Below are positions 32,539 through 40,979 of a stretch of DNA of 40,979 bases, in pieces. The position numbers and the translations under genes are program-made. This stretch comes from Synergistaceae bacterium (GTDB lineage: Bacteria > Synergistota > Synergistia > Synergistales > Aminobacteriaceae): contig JAFSXS010000001.1 in assembly GCA_017443945.1 (NCBI GenBank), positions 1 through 40,979 on the forward strand, written 5' to 3'. Under the pieces are notes generated by a model. It worked only from the letters and a program-made list of their open reading frames with translations. It searched no databases and was not told where the DNA came from. The stretch's first letter is position 1. Every line of letters begins with the position of its first letter.

Positions 32539-34029
32539 TTACAGCACACTTTTAAATGCTGCTTCGGCTCCATCAGCGCGAATTTTCTTGAGGTCATTAA
32601 TTACTGCCTGTTCGAGACCTGCAATTTTCGTTAAGTCCTGACCCCACATTGACTCGTTCGTTAATACGGCGTTTACTAATTTTTCAGGCGAGTCGTCCTT
32701 GTGTGCAAAGAAAAACTCTAATGCCCATCTGTCATCGCTGATTGTGTAAGAATTTTTCTCGCGCTTGCAAACGAGTCCCTTATCGTTAAGCTCCTGAATA
32801 TTGCTCGAATAAAACGCGATATAGGCCGCAAGACTCATAGTTAAGCACGGGGGCAAAGATTTTTTCTCCTCGACGTACTCAAGCAGACTCGGCAAATTAC
32901 GCGCGCGCCACTTTGATGTCGAATTAAGGGTAATGCTCATTAATTCATGATTCACAAACGGATTATTGAATCTGTCCTGCACTGCCTCGGCGAAATCGGT
33001 TAAATCTTTCTTATCGAGCGGCAATGTCGGGATAATTTCATCATATAACATTTTGTTCATGAATGATTTAATTGTCTCGTTGTGCATACAGTCGCGAACA
33101 ATGTCAAAGCCTGCGAGGTAAGCTCCCGGCACAAAACCTGTATGAGCACCGTTTAATATTCTGACTTTGCGTTTCTTGTAAGGCGTTACATCAGGTACAA
33201 CATGAACGGGGACTCCTGCTTTCTTGAAGGGTAATTTATCCTCAAGTTCTGCGGGGCCTTCGATTACCCAGACTCCGAAAACTTCACCGACATCAAGTAA
33301 ATTATCTTCGTAGCCGTTTGCTTTGTTGAGTTCTGCAAGTTCTTGAGGGTTACGGATTCTGCCGGGGACGATTCTATCAACGAGAGTCGAGCAGAAAATA
33401 TTTTTGTTGTTGACCCAGTCTTTAAACGCTGATTCTAATTTCCATGAGTCAATATATTTATTCACGCATGATAATAACTCTTTGCCGTTGTTGTCGATTA
33501 ACTCACAGCTTAGAATCACAAGACCATCTAAGCCGGCTTTGTAACGCTCGAACAAGACTTTTGTTAATTTTGCGGGAAAACTTGAAGGCGGTACATCATC
33601 AAATTTGCATGACTCATCATAAACGATTCCGGCTTCTGTTGTGTTGCTTACTACGATTTCAAGATCAGGACTCTTTGCGAGCTCCAAAACTTTTGTCCAA
33701 CCGTCTGGCGCATAGGGGTTAATTGCTCTGCTGCAAGACGAAATTACGCGCTTATAGTCAATTTTCTGACCTTTTTCACTGCCGCGCAGATAAAGAGTGT
33801 AGAGTCCTTCCTGCTGATTAATCATGTCAGAGAGTCCGGGTGCGATAGGCTGAACTAATACGGCCTTACCGTTGAAATTTGCTTTCTCGTTTGCGACATC
33901 AAAGAAGTAATCAACGAACGCGCGCAAAAAATTTCCCTCGCCGAACTGCATAATTTTTTCGGGGGCATCGCGTAAAATATAGCCCTTATAGCCTGACTTG
34001 GCCAGCACATCATAATTTAAGAGTGCCAT
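32539..34029 (-). CDS. uxaB: Tagaturonate reductase (altronate oxidoreductase)
   Basis: 496 residues from the ATG at 34029, set by AAGGGAG upstream; the in-frame reading to 34263 has no RBS and no family match. Mannitol-dehydrogenase superfamily: N-terminal QFGEGNFLRAFVDYFFD is UxaB-like rather than UxuB- or MtlD-like, and KRKVRILNGAHTG carries the catalytic Lys/Asn/His. The enzyme reduces tagaturonate to altronate with NADH in galacturonate breakdown, two steps before KdgK. UxaA and UxaC are not in the window. Confidence 0.88.
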   Translation of the reverse strand: MALLNYDVLAKSGYKGYILRDAPEKIMQFGEGNFLRAFVDYFFDVANEKANFNGKAVLVQPIAPGLSDMINQQEGLYTLYLRGSEKGQKIDYKRVISSCSRAINPYAPDGWTKVLELAKSPDLEIVVSNTTEAGIVYDESCKFDDVPPSSFPAKLTKVLFERYKAGLDGLVILSCELIDNNGKELLSCVNKYIDSWKLESAFKDWVNNKNIFCSTLVDRIVPGRIRNPQELAELNKANGYEDNLLDVGEVFGVWVIEGPAELEDKLPFKKAGVPVHVVPDVTPYKKRKVRILNGAHTGFVPGAYLAGFDIVRDCMHNETIKSFMNKMLYDEIIPTLPLDKKDLTDFAEAVQDRFNNPFVNHELMSITLNSTSKWRARNLPSLLEYVEEKKSLPPCLTMSLAAYIAFYSSNIQELNDKGLVCKREKNSYTISDDRWALEFFFAHKDDSPEKLVNAVLTNESMWGQDLTKIAGLEQAVINDLKKIRADGAEAAFKSVL

Positions 34030-34493
34030 AAAAAATTTCTCCCTTCGTTTATTATGGATTGATTGAATAATATTAGCATAGATTTTACATGAATGATTAA
34101 GTGAAATTGCGTCTTGACGAATATTTAATAATTTACGCAAAATATAAGCTCTTGCAGACTGACCAGCCAAAATAAATTGCTGTGAGTCCCTGTTCTGAGA
34201 AGGCGTAAAATTAAATTCTTCATCAAAGTTTTTATTCTTAGCGTTTATAGTTGTCTCGGGCACGTGATATATTGCCGAACTAATAGCGTGAGATTCGTGT
34301 TTGATTCCTTTATCTGTCTTGATAGTTATATGAGTGTTATAAAATTTATTACATAGCTATTATACTCGAATTTTATTGCTGTTATAATGCTCGTAAGATT
34401 CCGGCGTAAATTGCGACATGATATGACTATAATTTAATTTCGTTCTGTTCATTGTGCGGACATGTAAAATTTTTTACTCTAAAAGTGTTGCGC

Positions 34494-34750
34494 TGCCCTA
34501 TAATTATTTTGCGAAATCAGCTGCATACAACGAAATAAGGACGTTATAAAATTTTCTGTACACAAATATTTTCTTGCAGTGCCCTATAATTATTTTGCGA
34601 AATCAGCTGCTACACAACGAAAAGAGGACGTTATAAAAATTTCCTATGCACAAATATTTTCTTGCACTCACTTGACAATCTGCCATATAATTATTTTTTA
34701 GCTGCATACAACGAACGGAGGAATTTATAAAAGTGTTTCTGTACACAATC
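34494..34750 (+). repeat. Triplicated leader of the DUF488 gene
   Basis: Three degenerate direct copies start at 34494, 34580 and 34681 (86, 101 and ~70 nt). Each has TATAATTATTTT, an AGCTGC-tACAACGAA block, a purine-rich RBS-like stretch, TTATAAAA and a version of the gene's first codons (TTTCTGTACACAA). Only the third leads into an open gene. The rest of the gap (34030-34493) is AT-rich; I see only a minus-strand TATAAT near 34365 that could serve uxaB. Confidence 0.75.
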
Positions 34751-35173
34751 GGATTCACGAAAAAATCAGCAGAACAATTTTTCGAGCGCATAAAATATTA
34801 TAGAATCAAAAAATTAATTGACGTAAGACTCATAAATAATAACGTCTTCGCAGGCTTCACAAAGAAAAATGACCTAAAATATTTTCTCGCCAAAATTTGC
34901 AGCTGCGATTATGAACACTGCCCGGAATATGCACCGACTAAAGATTTATTAACAGCTTACAAGAAGAAAAAAATTTCTTGGCCGGAATACGAGACTCAAT
35001 ATACAAATCTCATGAACGAGCGAAAATCTATAAATGACTTCATTACGAGATTTAGCTATTACGAGACTCTTTGCTTATTATGCGCCGAACCTGAGCCGAC
35101 TCACTGCCACAGAAGATTATTAGCCGAAATGATAAGCAAGACACTTGATGATTTAATACTCACTCACATATAA
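34733..35173 (+). CDS. DUF488 family protein
   Basis: 146 residues, GTG start 11 nt after GGAGG. DUF488 features: LYTIGFTKKSAEQFFERI, LIDVRLINNN (the Asp-Val-Arg element), then ETLCLLCAEPEPTHCHRRLLAE with the Cys/His-rich C-terminal motif. The family is thought to act on nucleic acids; activity unproven. The stop is directly followed by the ATG of the next gene, so the two are co-translated. Confidence 0.9.
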   Translation: MFLYTIGFTKKSAEQFFERIKYYRIKKLIDVRLINNNVFAGFTKKNDLKYFLAKICSCDYEHCPEYAPTKDLLTAYKKKKISWPEYETQYTNLMNERKSINDFITRFSYYETLCLLCAEPEPTHCHRRLLAEMISKTLDDLILTHI

Positions 35174-35815
35174 ATGAAAATCGACTCCGTAATAATGGCA
35201 AAATCTAATATGTTCGGTAAATTCTGCGTCGCCGGAATTGATTTATATTCCGGAAAATGGGTCAGATTCGTATCTTTCGAGGACGGCGAACCACTCGAAG
35301 ACTTCCAGTTAATATTTATAAACTCTCCCGGAAGCTGCAAAGTTTTAGACACCGCAAGAATCCCAATAGCGCGCAAAATAGGCCACTCACGGCAAAATCA
35401 TAGCGAAGACTTCATGATTAAATATGAAGCATGGCTTAAACTCGGACAAATGAACTTGCAAGACGTTATAAAATTTCATCCGCCCGAAAATTATGATTAT
35501 TTATTCGGAAATTCACGCGAATATTTGACCCTCGACGAAATGAGCAGCTGCAAAATAAATTATTCCCTTATATTAATAGAAGCGGAAGACCTGAAAATTT
35601 ATCATGAACTCAACTATAACAACGAACTAAAGACGCGCGCAGACTTTGACTATAACGGCGATTTATACACGCACATTCGAGTAACGGATCCGGATTTTGA
35701 CAACGGAAAAAATTTATTAATCCCTCACGCCTATTTAGTTATGAGTATGCCCGCAAAGCCTCTCAGGGAAAACGGGAGATTTTATAAGTTAATCGCAAAA
35801 ATTTTTGTGTCATGA
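35174..35815 (+). CDS. Dual-OB-domain-like protein (DUF488 partner)
   Basis: 213 residues. It opens MKIDSVIMAKSNMFGKFCVAGID followed by SGKWVRFV and is rich in predicted beta strands. This fits the dual OB-like domain proteins that often accompany DUF488 and may bind nucleic acid. It begins on the base after the DUF488 stop. The family call is from memory of the pattern and the pairing, and is tentative. The pair's role (repair, defence or RNA processing) is unknown. Confidence 0.6.
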   Translation: MKIDSVIMAKSNMFGKFCVAGIDLYSGKWVRFVSFEDGEPLEDFQLIFINSPGSCKVLDTARIPIARKIGHSRQNHSEDFMIKYEAWLKLGQMNLQDVIKFHPPENYDYLFGNSREYLTLDEMSSCKINYSLILIEAEDLKIYHELNYNNELKTRADFDYNGDLYTHIRVTDPDFDNGKNLLIPHAYLVMSMPAKPLRENGRFYKLIAKIFVS

Positions 35816-35866
35816 CTATAATAAACGAGTAAATTTTTAGTTATTTGTGGAGGTACATTTTTTAGC

Positions 35867-36146
35867 ATGAGAATTAAGAAAACTTTTGTGCGCTTTGTTA
35901 ATTGTAATGATCTTTGCGTCAACTAATACGGAGTTCTTAGTTATCTCAGCACACGTATCATTCGGATTCAGCAGCAAAAATGAATCGAGACTATAATATT
36001 ACTGTTATTTCTGAAATCGGCAAGAGACTCAAGAAAAATTGAATCTCCGGCGTTATTTTCTGATGCAGGACAACAGAAGGACTCATATAAAAGTTATTGC
36101 CGGCGCTTTCAGAAAAAATAATTTTGTCAGAACATTGACGAAATAA
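35867..36146 (+). pseudogene. Decayed exported-protein gene
   Basis: GGAGG (35849-35853) and ATG 35867 open a reading that stops after 19 codons. Removing one A from the A4 run at 35879-35882 restores a signal-peptide-like KLLCALLIVMIFAS. Further on, coding-like stretches appear in other frames: NRDYNITVISEIGKRLK (from about 35982) and RRYFLMQDNRRTHIKVIAGAF (about 36048-36110), ending at a stop at 36146. Several frameshifts are needed. The ancestral protein was not identified. Confidence 0.5.
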
Positions 36147-36170
36147 ATTATATTTTAGGAGTGTTAAATC

Positions 36171-36785
36171 ATGAAAAAATTTGCTTTATCGTTAGCTTTA
36201 ATAATTTTCTCGGCCTCGATAGCTTTTGCAATTCCAGAACCTCCCGCAAAAGGTCAATGGGGTTATGCGTTAGAGTCGACTCTTGCGATTTACACTAAGG
36301 CAGACAGAGACTCAAGCTATCAAGAAATAGAAATGCCCGATGACTGGATTAGCGTTCCAAGTGCAGTAAGAGACAAAGATAATTATTTATGGTATCGAGT
36401 CAAAATCGGACGTGTAAGCGGTTGGCTTCCTCAAGAGGGAATAAGACTCAAAATGGGCGGTAAAAGCAAACGGGCAGAGTCAATTTATAAGCGTTTCGCA
36501 AAAATGGATCTCGATATGCCGTTCAGCTCGACTGACTCTAAATTATGCGCAAAAATTTTCGGATTTAACGTAATAAATATGAGTATGACAGATTTGCGCA
36601 AAAAAATGGGAACGCCTACCCTCCGCGAGTCCCCGTATGATAATGCAGACATGAGCACGCTTTCTTATGAAGCAGCCGGAAAAAATATCACTGTTTCTAT
36701 AACTTTAGTGCGTGATTATGGCGACATTGACGGCAAAGTCGAGTCAGTCTCAATTTACAGAGGCAGCGCGGGAGTCCCTGATTAA
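36171..36785 (+). CDS. Exported SH3-like domain protein
   Basis: 204 residues with a signal peptide (1-20, ending AFA). Residues ~28-95 look like a bacterial SH3 fold (GYALESTLAIYTKADRDS, LWYRVKIGRVSGWLP), often a cell-wall binding module. The C-terminal half (TDLRKKMGTPTLRESPYDN) resembles a small BLIP/SmpA-like domain. AGGAG precedes the ATG. Role unknown; probably periplasmic or wall-associated. Confidence 0.7.
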   Translation: MKKFALSLALIIFSASIAFAIPEPPAKGQWGYALESTLAIYTKADRDSSYQEIEMPDDWISVPSAVRDKDNYLWYRVKIGRVSGWLPQEGIRLKMGGKSKRAESIYKRFAKMDLDMPFSSTDSKLCAKIFGFNVINMSMTDLRKKMGTPTLRESPYDNADMSTLSYEAAGKNITVSITLVRDYGDIDGKVESVSIYRGSAGVPD

Positions 36786-36788
36786 TAA

Positions 36789-37721
36789 TTGCAGTTTCCG
36801 ATAATATTTGCTCTTGCAGTCATTCTTGATTTGGCAGCCGGCGAGATAAATTTTTTTCCTCATCCTGTCAAAATAATCGGGAAGCTGATAAACTTTTTGC
36901 AGGAGAAATTATTTGACCTTCATTCATTTATTTGCGGCCTCGCAGTGTGTGTGATTACGATTTTTGCTGCGGGGCTTGCTGTTTGCTTAGTGCTTTATTT
37001 TTCCGGCTGTAATTGCGTGATACAAATTTATTTGCTGTATGCTGCTTTATCGTGGCGGGACTTGAAGGACGAGACCAGACCCGTTTTATTTTGTCTGATG
37101 AATAATGATTTAGAGGGCGCACGAAAATTTTTATCGCGGGTTGTAGGACGAGACACAAAAAATTTATCAGAAGTCGAAATTATCCGAGCTTTAATCGAGA
37201 CAATCTCAGAAAATTCTATTGACGGCATTTTTTCTGTGATGTTCTTTGCGGTGCTGGGATATTGCGTAAATGATTCTTACGGAGCTTATATTTTCGTATG
37301 GATATTCAAGGCAGCAAGCACACTTGATTCAATGATAGGCTATAAAACTTTTCATGAGTTCGGGAAGGCGGGCGCAAAACTTGATGACACATTAAATTTT
37401 TTCCCGGCCAGAGTAGGAGGCTTGATTATTATTATTGCAGGAGGACTCAAGATTAGGGCGTTAAAAATTTTTATTCGCGACAGATTGAAGCATTCGAGTC
37501 CAAACAGTGCGCACGGTGAGAGCTCATTTGCTGGCGTTCTTGATGTGAAACTCGGCGGAGGAGCATTTTATCAGGATAAATTTATTTCCCGGCCATTTAT
37601 TAACGAGTCAGCGCGAGACCCTGAAATTTTTGACGTTATAAGGGCGTGGAATTTGCTAGATGCTTCGAGTGCGTTATTTGCGTTTATTGTAATATTTCTT
37701 GCGTGTATAATTTTTTGCTAG
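36789..37721 (+). CDS. cbiB: Adenosylcobinamide-phosphate synthase
   Basis: 310 residues, TTG start 3 nt after the previous stop. Membrane protein of cobalamin synthesis that attaches the aminopropanol arm. Family signatures: FFPHPVKIIGKLI, ARKFLSRVVGRDTKNLSE, IETISENSIDGIFS and SPNSAHGESSFAGVLDVKLGG. No other cobalamin gene and no cobalamin riboswitch are nearby, so this copy is isolated. The upstream region lacks a good RBS; coupling to the preceding gene is likely. Confidence 0.88.
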   Translation: MQFPIIFALAVILDLAAGEINFFPHPVKIIGKLINFLQEKLFDLHSFICGLAVCVITIFAAGLAVCLVLYFSGCNCVIQIYLLYAALSWRDLKDETRPVLFCLMNNDLEGARKFLSRVVGRDTKNLSEVEIIRALIETISENSIDGIFSVMFFAVLGYCVNDSYGAYIFVWIFKAASTLDSMIGYKTFHEFGKAGAKLDDTLNFFPARVGGLIIIIAGGLKIRALKIFIRDRLKHSSPNSAHGESSFAGVLDVKLGGGAFYQDKFISRPFINESARDPEIFDVIRAWNLLDASSALFAFIVIFLACIIFC

Positions 37722-37726
37722 CTGGA

Positions 37727-37756
37727 TTGATTATTATGCGTTCAATTATGTAAAAT
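37727..37756 (+). promoter_or_regulatory. Promoter of the one-carbon operon
   Basis: TTGATT (37727-37732), 18-nt spacer, TAAAAT (37751-37756), 40 nt before fhs. Confidence 0.55.
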
Positions 37757-37796
37757 ATCGTTTTATCCTGTATCACTAAAGGAGGAAATATTTTAC

Positions 37797-39464
37797 ATGT
37801 TAAGCGATATCGAAATTGCCCAGGCCGCCAAGCCTGAATTAATAACAAATATAGCAGCAAAATTAGGAATCTCTGATGATGACTTAGAATGTTACGGCAA
37901 ATACAAAGCAAAAATTTCTCCCGCCGTGTTAAAGCGTCTTGCAGATAAGCCCGACGGAAAATTAATTCTCGTTACTGCCATTACTCCGACTCCTGCAGGT
38001 GAGGGAAAGACTACTACAACAGTAGGACTCACTGATGGATTAAACAAAATCGGCAAGAGGGCTTGTGCTGCTCTTCGTGAGCCTTCGTTGGGGCCGAGTT
38101 TCGGACTCAAGGGGGGTGCAGCCGGCGGAGGTTATGCTCAAGTTATACCGATGGAAGATATAAATTTGCATTTCACCGGCGATTTACACGCGATTACTAC
38201 TGCACATAATTTGTGCGCTGCAATGCTTGATAATCACATTCAACAGGGCAACGAATTAAATATTGATCCGCGAAAAATAGTTTTCCGGCGTGCAATGGAC
38301 TTAAACGAGCGAGCTTTACGAAATATAATTATCGGTCTAGGAGGCACAGCAAACGGAGTCCCGCGCGAGTCAGGTTTTGACATTACAGTAGCGTCTGAAG
38401 TTATGGCGGTCTTGTGTCTTGCGTCTGATTTAATGGATCTCAAATCACGACTTGGCCGGATTGTTTTAGCTTACACTTACGATAATGAGCCCGTTACAGT
38501 CAATGACATTCAAGCGGCTGGCTCTATGGCTGCATTACTCAAAGACGCAATCAAGCCCAATTTAGCGCAGACTCTTGAAGGTAACCCGGCATTTATTCAC
38601 GGAGGCCCATTTGCAAATATAGCTCACGGTTGTAACTCAGTGCAGGCAACGAGACTCGGACTCAAATGTGCAGATTATCTCGTTACAGAAGCAGGATTCG
38701 GCGCGGACTTAGGAGCAGAAAAATTTTTAGACATCAAGTGCAGGACAGCAGGATTAAAGCCTGATGCAGTAGTTGTTGTTGCCACGATTCGCGCGCTCAA
38801 AATGCATGGAGGACTAAGCAAAAACGAGCTGACTCACGAAAATTTAAACGCTCTCGAAAAAGGTATCCCGAATCTTTTAAAGCATATCGAGAATATACAG
38901 AAATACGGCCTTCCCGTTGTTGTAGCGATTAATAAATTTGCAAGTGATACAGAATCAGAAATTAATTTACTCTCGAAAAAGTGTGAGGAGTTAGGCGCGT
39001 CATTTGCTCTTGCTGACGTATGGGCGAAAGGCGGCGAGGGCGGCAAATTATTAGCTCAAAAAGTTGTAGAGGCCTGCGGGAAAGAGTCTAATTTCAGATT
39101 CATTTATGAGTCCGACATGACCCCGAAAGAAAAAATGAATGCAATCGCACGTGAAATTTACGGAGCTGACGGAGTCGACTTCACACCACAGGCAGAGAAA
39201 GATTTACAAAGGATTCACGATCTCGGCAAAGATAATTTACTCGTGTGCATGGCCAAGACTCAATATTCTTTGTCAGATGATCCAGCTAAACTCGGCCGTC
39301 CTGAACATTTTAGAATCACTGTGCGCGAAGTGAGACTCTCTGCGGGTGCGGGCTTCTTAGTTGCGATAACAGGAACAATTATGACAATGCCGGGACTCCC
39401 GAAGAAACCTGCTGCGTTAAATATCGACGTTGACGAGAACGGCAAAATTACGGGGTTGTTCTAA
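37797..39464 (+). CDS. fhs: Formate--tetrahydrofolate ligase
   Basis: 555 residues, standard length. The ATP loop [12 protein letters not shown] is at 63-74; [22 protein letters not shown] and [14 protein letters not shown] are strongly conserved Fhs motifs. The enzyme activates formate to 10-formyl-THF, reversibly. It leads an operon with fchA and folD that links formate to methylene-THF. AAAGGAGG precedes the ATG; the next gene starts on the base after its stop. Confidence 0.97.
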   Translation: MLSDIEIAQAAKPELITNIAAKLGISDDDLECYGKYKAKISPAVLKRLADKPDGKLILVTAITPTPAGEGKTTTTVGLTDGLNKIGKRACAALREPSLGPSFGLKGGAAGGGYAQVIPMEDINLHFTGDLHAITTAHNLCAAMLDNHIQQGNELNIDPRKIVFRRAMDLNERALRNIIIGLGGTANGVPRESGFDITVASEVMAVLCLASDLMDLKSRLGRIVLAYTYDNEPVTVNDIQAAGSMAALLKDAIKPNLAQTLEGNPAFIHGGPFANIAHGCNSVQATRLGLKCADYLVTEAGFGADLGAEKFLDIKCRTAGLKPDAVVVVATIRALKMHGGLSKNELTHENLNALEKGIPNLLKHIENIQKYGLPVVVAINKFASDTESEINLLSKKCEELGASFALADVWAKGGEGGKLLAQKVVEACGKESNFRFIYESDMTPKEKMNAIAREIYGADGVDFTPQAEKDLQRIHDLGKDNLLVCMAKTQYSLSDDPAKLGRPEHFRITVREVRLSAGAGFLVAITGTIMTMPGLPKKPAALNIDVDENGKITGLF

Positions 39465-40055
39465 ATGGAGATAACGAAATTTTTAGCAGATCTTGCGTCT
39501 GATTTACCGGCACCGGGAGGCGGGGCAACTTCTGCACTTTCCGGAGCAATGGGCGCGGCTCTCGTCTCAATGGTCGCGAATCTTACAATCAATCGCGAAA
39601 AGTACGCACAATTTCAGGAGTTAGCAAAAGATTCGGCCAAGCGTGCAAATGAGTTAATGCAAAATTTGACTGAATGCATAAATAAGGACATGACTTCATT
39701 TGACGGCGTAATAAGTGCTCTCAAGCTCCCGAAATCTACAGACAGTGAGAAATTAGCGCGTTCACAAGCATTGCAGGAGGCTTATAAAATCGCGGTCTCT
39801 GCACCGTTTGAAATAGTTAATAATTGTCTCGAAGTAATGAAGCTCGCAAGAAATTTAATCGGGAAGTCAAATATTACTGCTGAATGTGATTTAACGGCGG
39901 CTTTATCACAGTGCAACGCAGCAATAAATATAGCGCTCGAAAACGTGAGAATAAATTTAGCTTTCATCAAGGACGAGCAATACAACGCAAAAATTTCTGA
40001 ATGGGCAGCTAATTCAGAACGTGAGAGCAAGGAGCTTTTGTCATGGCAGAAATAA
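39465..40055 (+). CDS. fchA: Methenyltetrahydrofolate cyclohydrolase (FTCD cyclodeaminase family)
   Basis: 196 residues. The opening FLADLASDLPAPGGGATSALSGAMGAAL (in two pieces) and MVANLT match the cyclodeaminase/cyclohydrolase domain family. Between fhs and folD it most likely acts as the 5,10-methenyl-THF cyclohydrolase; formimino-THF cyclodeaminase activity in histidine breakdown is the alternative, but no formiminotransferase is present. Its end overlaps folD by 13 nt. Confidence 0.88.
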   Translation: MEITKFLADLASDLPAPGGGATSALSGAMGAALVSMVANLTINREKYAQFQELAKDSAKRANELMQNLTECINKDMTSFDGVISALKLPKSTDSEKLARSQALQEAYKIAVSAPFEIVNNCLEVMKLARNLIGKSNITAECDLTAALSQCNAAINIALENVRINLAFIKDEQYNAKISEWAANSERESKELLSWQK

Positions 40056-40861
40056 TAATGAAGGGTTCAGAAGTCGCAGCAGCAATTAAAGAGTCTTTGT
40101 TGGGAAAATCGGCAACTCTCGCAATAATAAGAGTCGGCGCACGTCCTGACGATTTATCTTATCAGCGCGGAATAATGAAGCGATTCGAGTCTCTTGGCCT
40201 GTCCGTTAAAGTCTATGAGCTTGACGAAAATATCACGCAAAATGGATTTGACTCGGAGTTTGCGCGCATAAATGAAGACTCAAGCAATCAAGGAATATTA
40301 TTATTTCGTCCGTTGCCTAAGAATTTAAGCGATAAATACGCCTGTGATACAATAAATCCCGCAAAAGATATTGACTGCATGAGTCCCATTAATCTCGCTG
40401 GAGTCTTTGCCGGTCAAAAAAATTCTTTCGCGCCGTGTACTGCATTAGCTGTTATGGAAATGTTGAAGCACTATAAATTTTCATTGACGGGAAAAAATGT
40501 CGTGATAGTTGGCCGTAGTCTCGTTCTTGGCCGTCCTTTAGCTATGTTAATGCTCGGTGATAATGCTACAGTTACGATTTGCCACACTAAGACTCAAAAT
40601 TTAGCTGAAACTTGCAGACGTGCAGATATAATTGTCGCTGCAGCAGGTAAAGCAGGAATCATCACGCCCGAATTTGTGAACGAGTCAAGCATTATAGTTG
40701 ACGTAGGAATAAATATAAATCCCGACGGGAAATTATGTGGTGATGTAGATTATGAGAGAGTCGCGCCTTTAGTTCACGCGATAAGCCCAGTGCCGGGAGG
40801 AGTGGGAGCTGTTACTACTTCAGTTCTCGCGAAAAATTTAATTCAAGCAGCAAAGTTATAA
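40043..40861 (+). CDS. folD: FolD-type methylenetetrahydrofolate dehydrogenase, cyclohydrolase residues replaced
   Basis: 272 residues. Rossmann motif GRSLVLGRPLAMLML, DVGIN and PVPGGVGAVTTSVL are diagnostic. An ungapped match to E. coli FolD from VGxxP to the following Gly places Ile44 at the catalytic Lys54 and Phe88 at Gln98; Tyr40 and Asp111 are kept. The Lys and Gln serve the cyclohydrolase step, so this enzyme is probably a dehydrogenase only, with FchA supplying the hydrolysis. The alignment was done by eye from memory of the E. coli sequence. Confidence 0.9.
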   Translation: MAEIIMKGSEVAAAIKESLLGKSATLAIIRVGARPDDLSYQRGIMKRFESLGLSVKVYELDENITQNGFDSEFARINEDSSNQGILLFRPLPKNLSDKYACDTINPAKDIDCMSPINLAGVFAGQKNSFAPCTALAVMEMLKHYKFSLTGKNVVIVGRSLVLGRPLAMLMLGDNATVTICHTKTQNLAETCRRADIIVAAAGKAGIITPEFVNESSIIVDVGININPDGKLCGDVDYERVAPLVHAISPVPGGVGAVTTSVLAKNLIQAAKL

Positions 40862-40868
40862 TCATTCG

Positions 40869-40900
40869 CCCCCGTTCACGCAATGGGGGTGTTATAATAA
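40869..40900 (+). terminator. Terminator after folD
   Basis: CCCCCGTT (40869-40876) pairs with AATGGGGG (40882-40889) around a 5-nt loop, followed by TGTTATAATAATTT. Confidence 0.75.
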
Positions 40901-40925
40901 TTTACAATGAAGGGAGCAAAGGAGC

Positions 40926-40954
40926 TTGACAAATAATTATGACACTTGTAGACT
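40926..40954 (+). promoter_or_regulatory. Possible promoter at the right edge
   Basis: Consensus TTGACA (40926-40931), 17-nt spacer, weak TAGACT. The window ends 25 nt later in an ACAGC tandem repeat, so the downstream gene cannot be seen. Confidence 0.4.
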
Positions 40955-40959
40955 CGGCG

Positions 40960-40979
40960 ACAGCACAGCACAGCACAGC
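40960..40979 (+). repeat. ACAGC tandem repeat at the right edge
   Basis: About four ACAGC units run to the last base. This may be a real microsatellite cut by the window end or a contig-edge artefact. Confidence 0.6.

Noticed and set aside
34030-34263. N-terminal extension of UxaB
   Set aside because: Open in frame but no RBS and no resemblance to the family; a strong RBS sits at the 34029 start.
36786-36800. Cobalamin riboswitch ahead of cbiB
   Set aside because: The gene begins 3 nt after the preceding stop, so no leader exists.
37722-37796. THF riboswitch ahead of fhs
   Set aside because: Only 75 nt, taken up by promoter and RBS; no matching fold seen.

Overview
The window reads as a chromosomal stretch of a strictly anaerobic, amino-acid and sugar fermenting bacterium of the gut or rumen type. 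It is AT-rich and densely coded, with strong Shine-Dalgarno sites and consensus sigma-70-like promoters. A folate one-carbon operon (fhs-fchA-folD), a tripartite TRAP transporter, an AzlCD pair, a TrpB2-type synthase, an M20 amidohydrolase beside DUF5058-type membrane proteins, and a CtsR-ClpC pair without mcsAB together suggest Synergistota, with Bacillota as the alternative. This placement is inference from gene content and style; no rRNA or other decisive marker is present. There is no CRISPR array, prophage, transposase or tRNA that I can see.

Layout. 1-4.7 kb: a secreted GH3-GH13 fusion glycosidase converges on glmS. 4.77-5.79 kb: an array of three ~340-bp cassettes. Each has a nearly invariant 100-nt promoter/leader, a short ORF for a 27-35 residue amphipathic or hydrophobic peptide, a hairpin terminator and an invariant 58-nt tail. 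This is the most unusual object in the window. 5.8-7.8 kb: the HIT, rpsU and yqeY housekeeping block, with an exported Sel1/Pro-rich protein inserted. 8-11 kb: aldo/keto reductase, an orphan complex-I/Mrp-like antiporter subunit and a DUF3574-like membrane protein. 11.2-15.3 kb: TRAP transporter dctPQM converging on a KDG kinase. 15.5-19.4 kb: ctsR-clpC-azlC-azlD. 19.4-21.7 kb: three envelope proteins. 21.9-27.2 kb: trpB2, mtnA (reverse), then a two-protein membrane system with an M20 peptidase. 27.3-31.1 kb: a copper-type P-ATPase, a small exported protein preceded by a degraded fragment of itself, and a methyltransferase whose 5' end holds a 7-bp tandem repeat. 31.3-34.0 kb (reverse): a secreted serpin and tagaturonate reductase. 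34.5-35.8 kb: a DUF488 and dual-OB-like pair behind a triplicated leader. 35.9-37.7 kb: a decayed exported-protein gene, an SH3-like exported protein and cbiB. 37.8-40.9 kb: fhs-fchA-folD.

How the genes work together. KdgK, UxaB and possibly the TRAP system point to hexuronate use. The fhs-fchA-folD operon interconverts formate, formyl-, methenyl- and methylene-tetrahydrofolate. Its FolD lacks the usual cyclohydrolase lysine and glutamine, which fits a division of labour with FchA. ClpC is under apparent CtsR control through a box that overlaps its promoter. The three-cassette array looks like a type I toxin-antitoxin or small membrane-active peptide system: an exceptionally strong ribosome binding site can be masked by a leader strand that also forms its own hairpin. 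No known family was identified for it.
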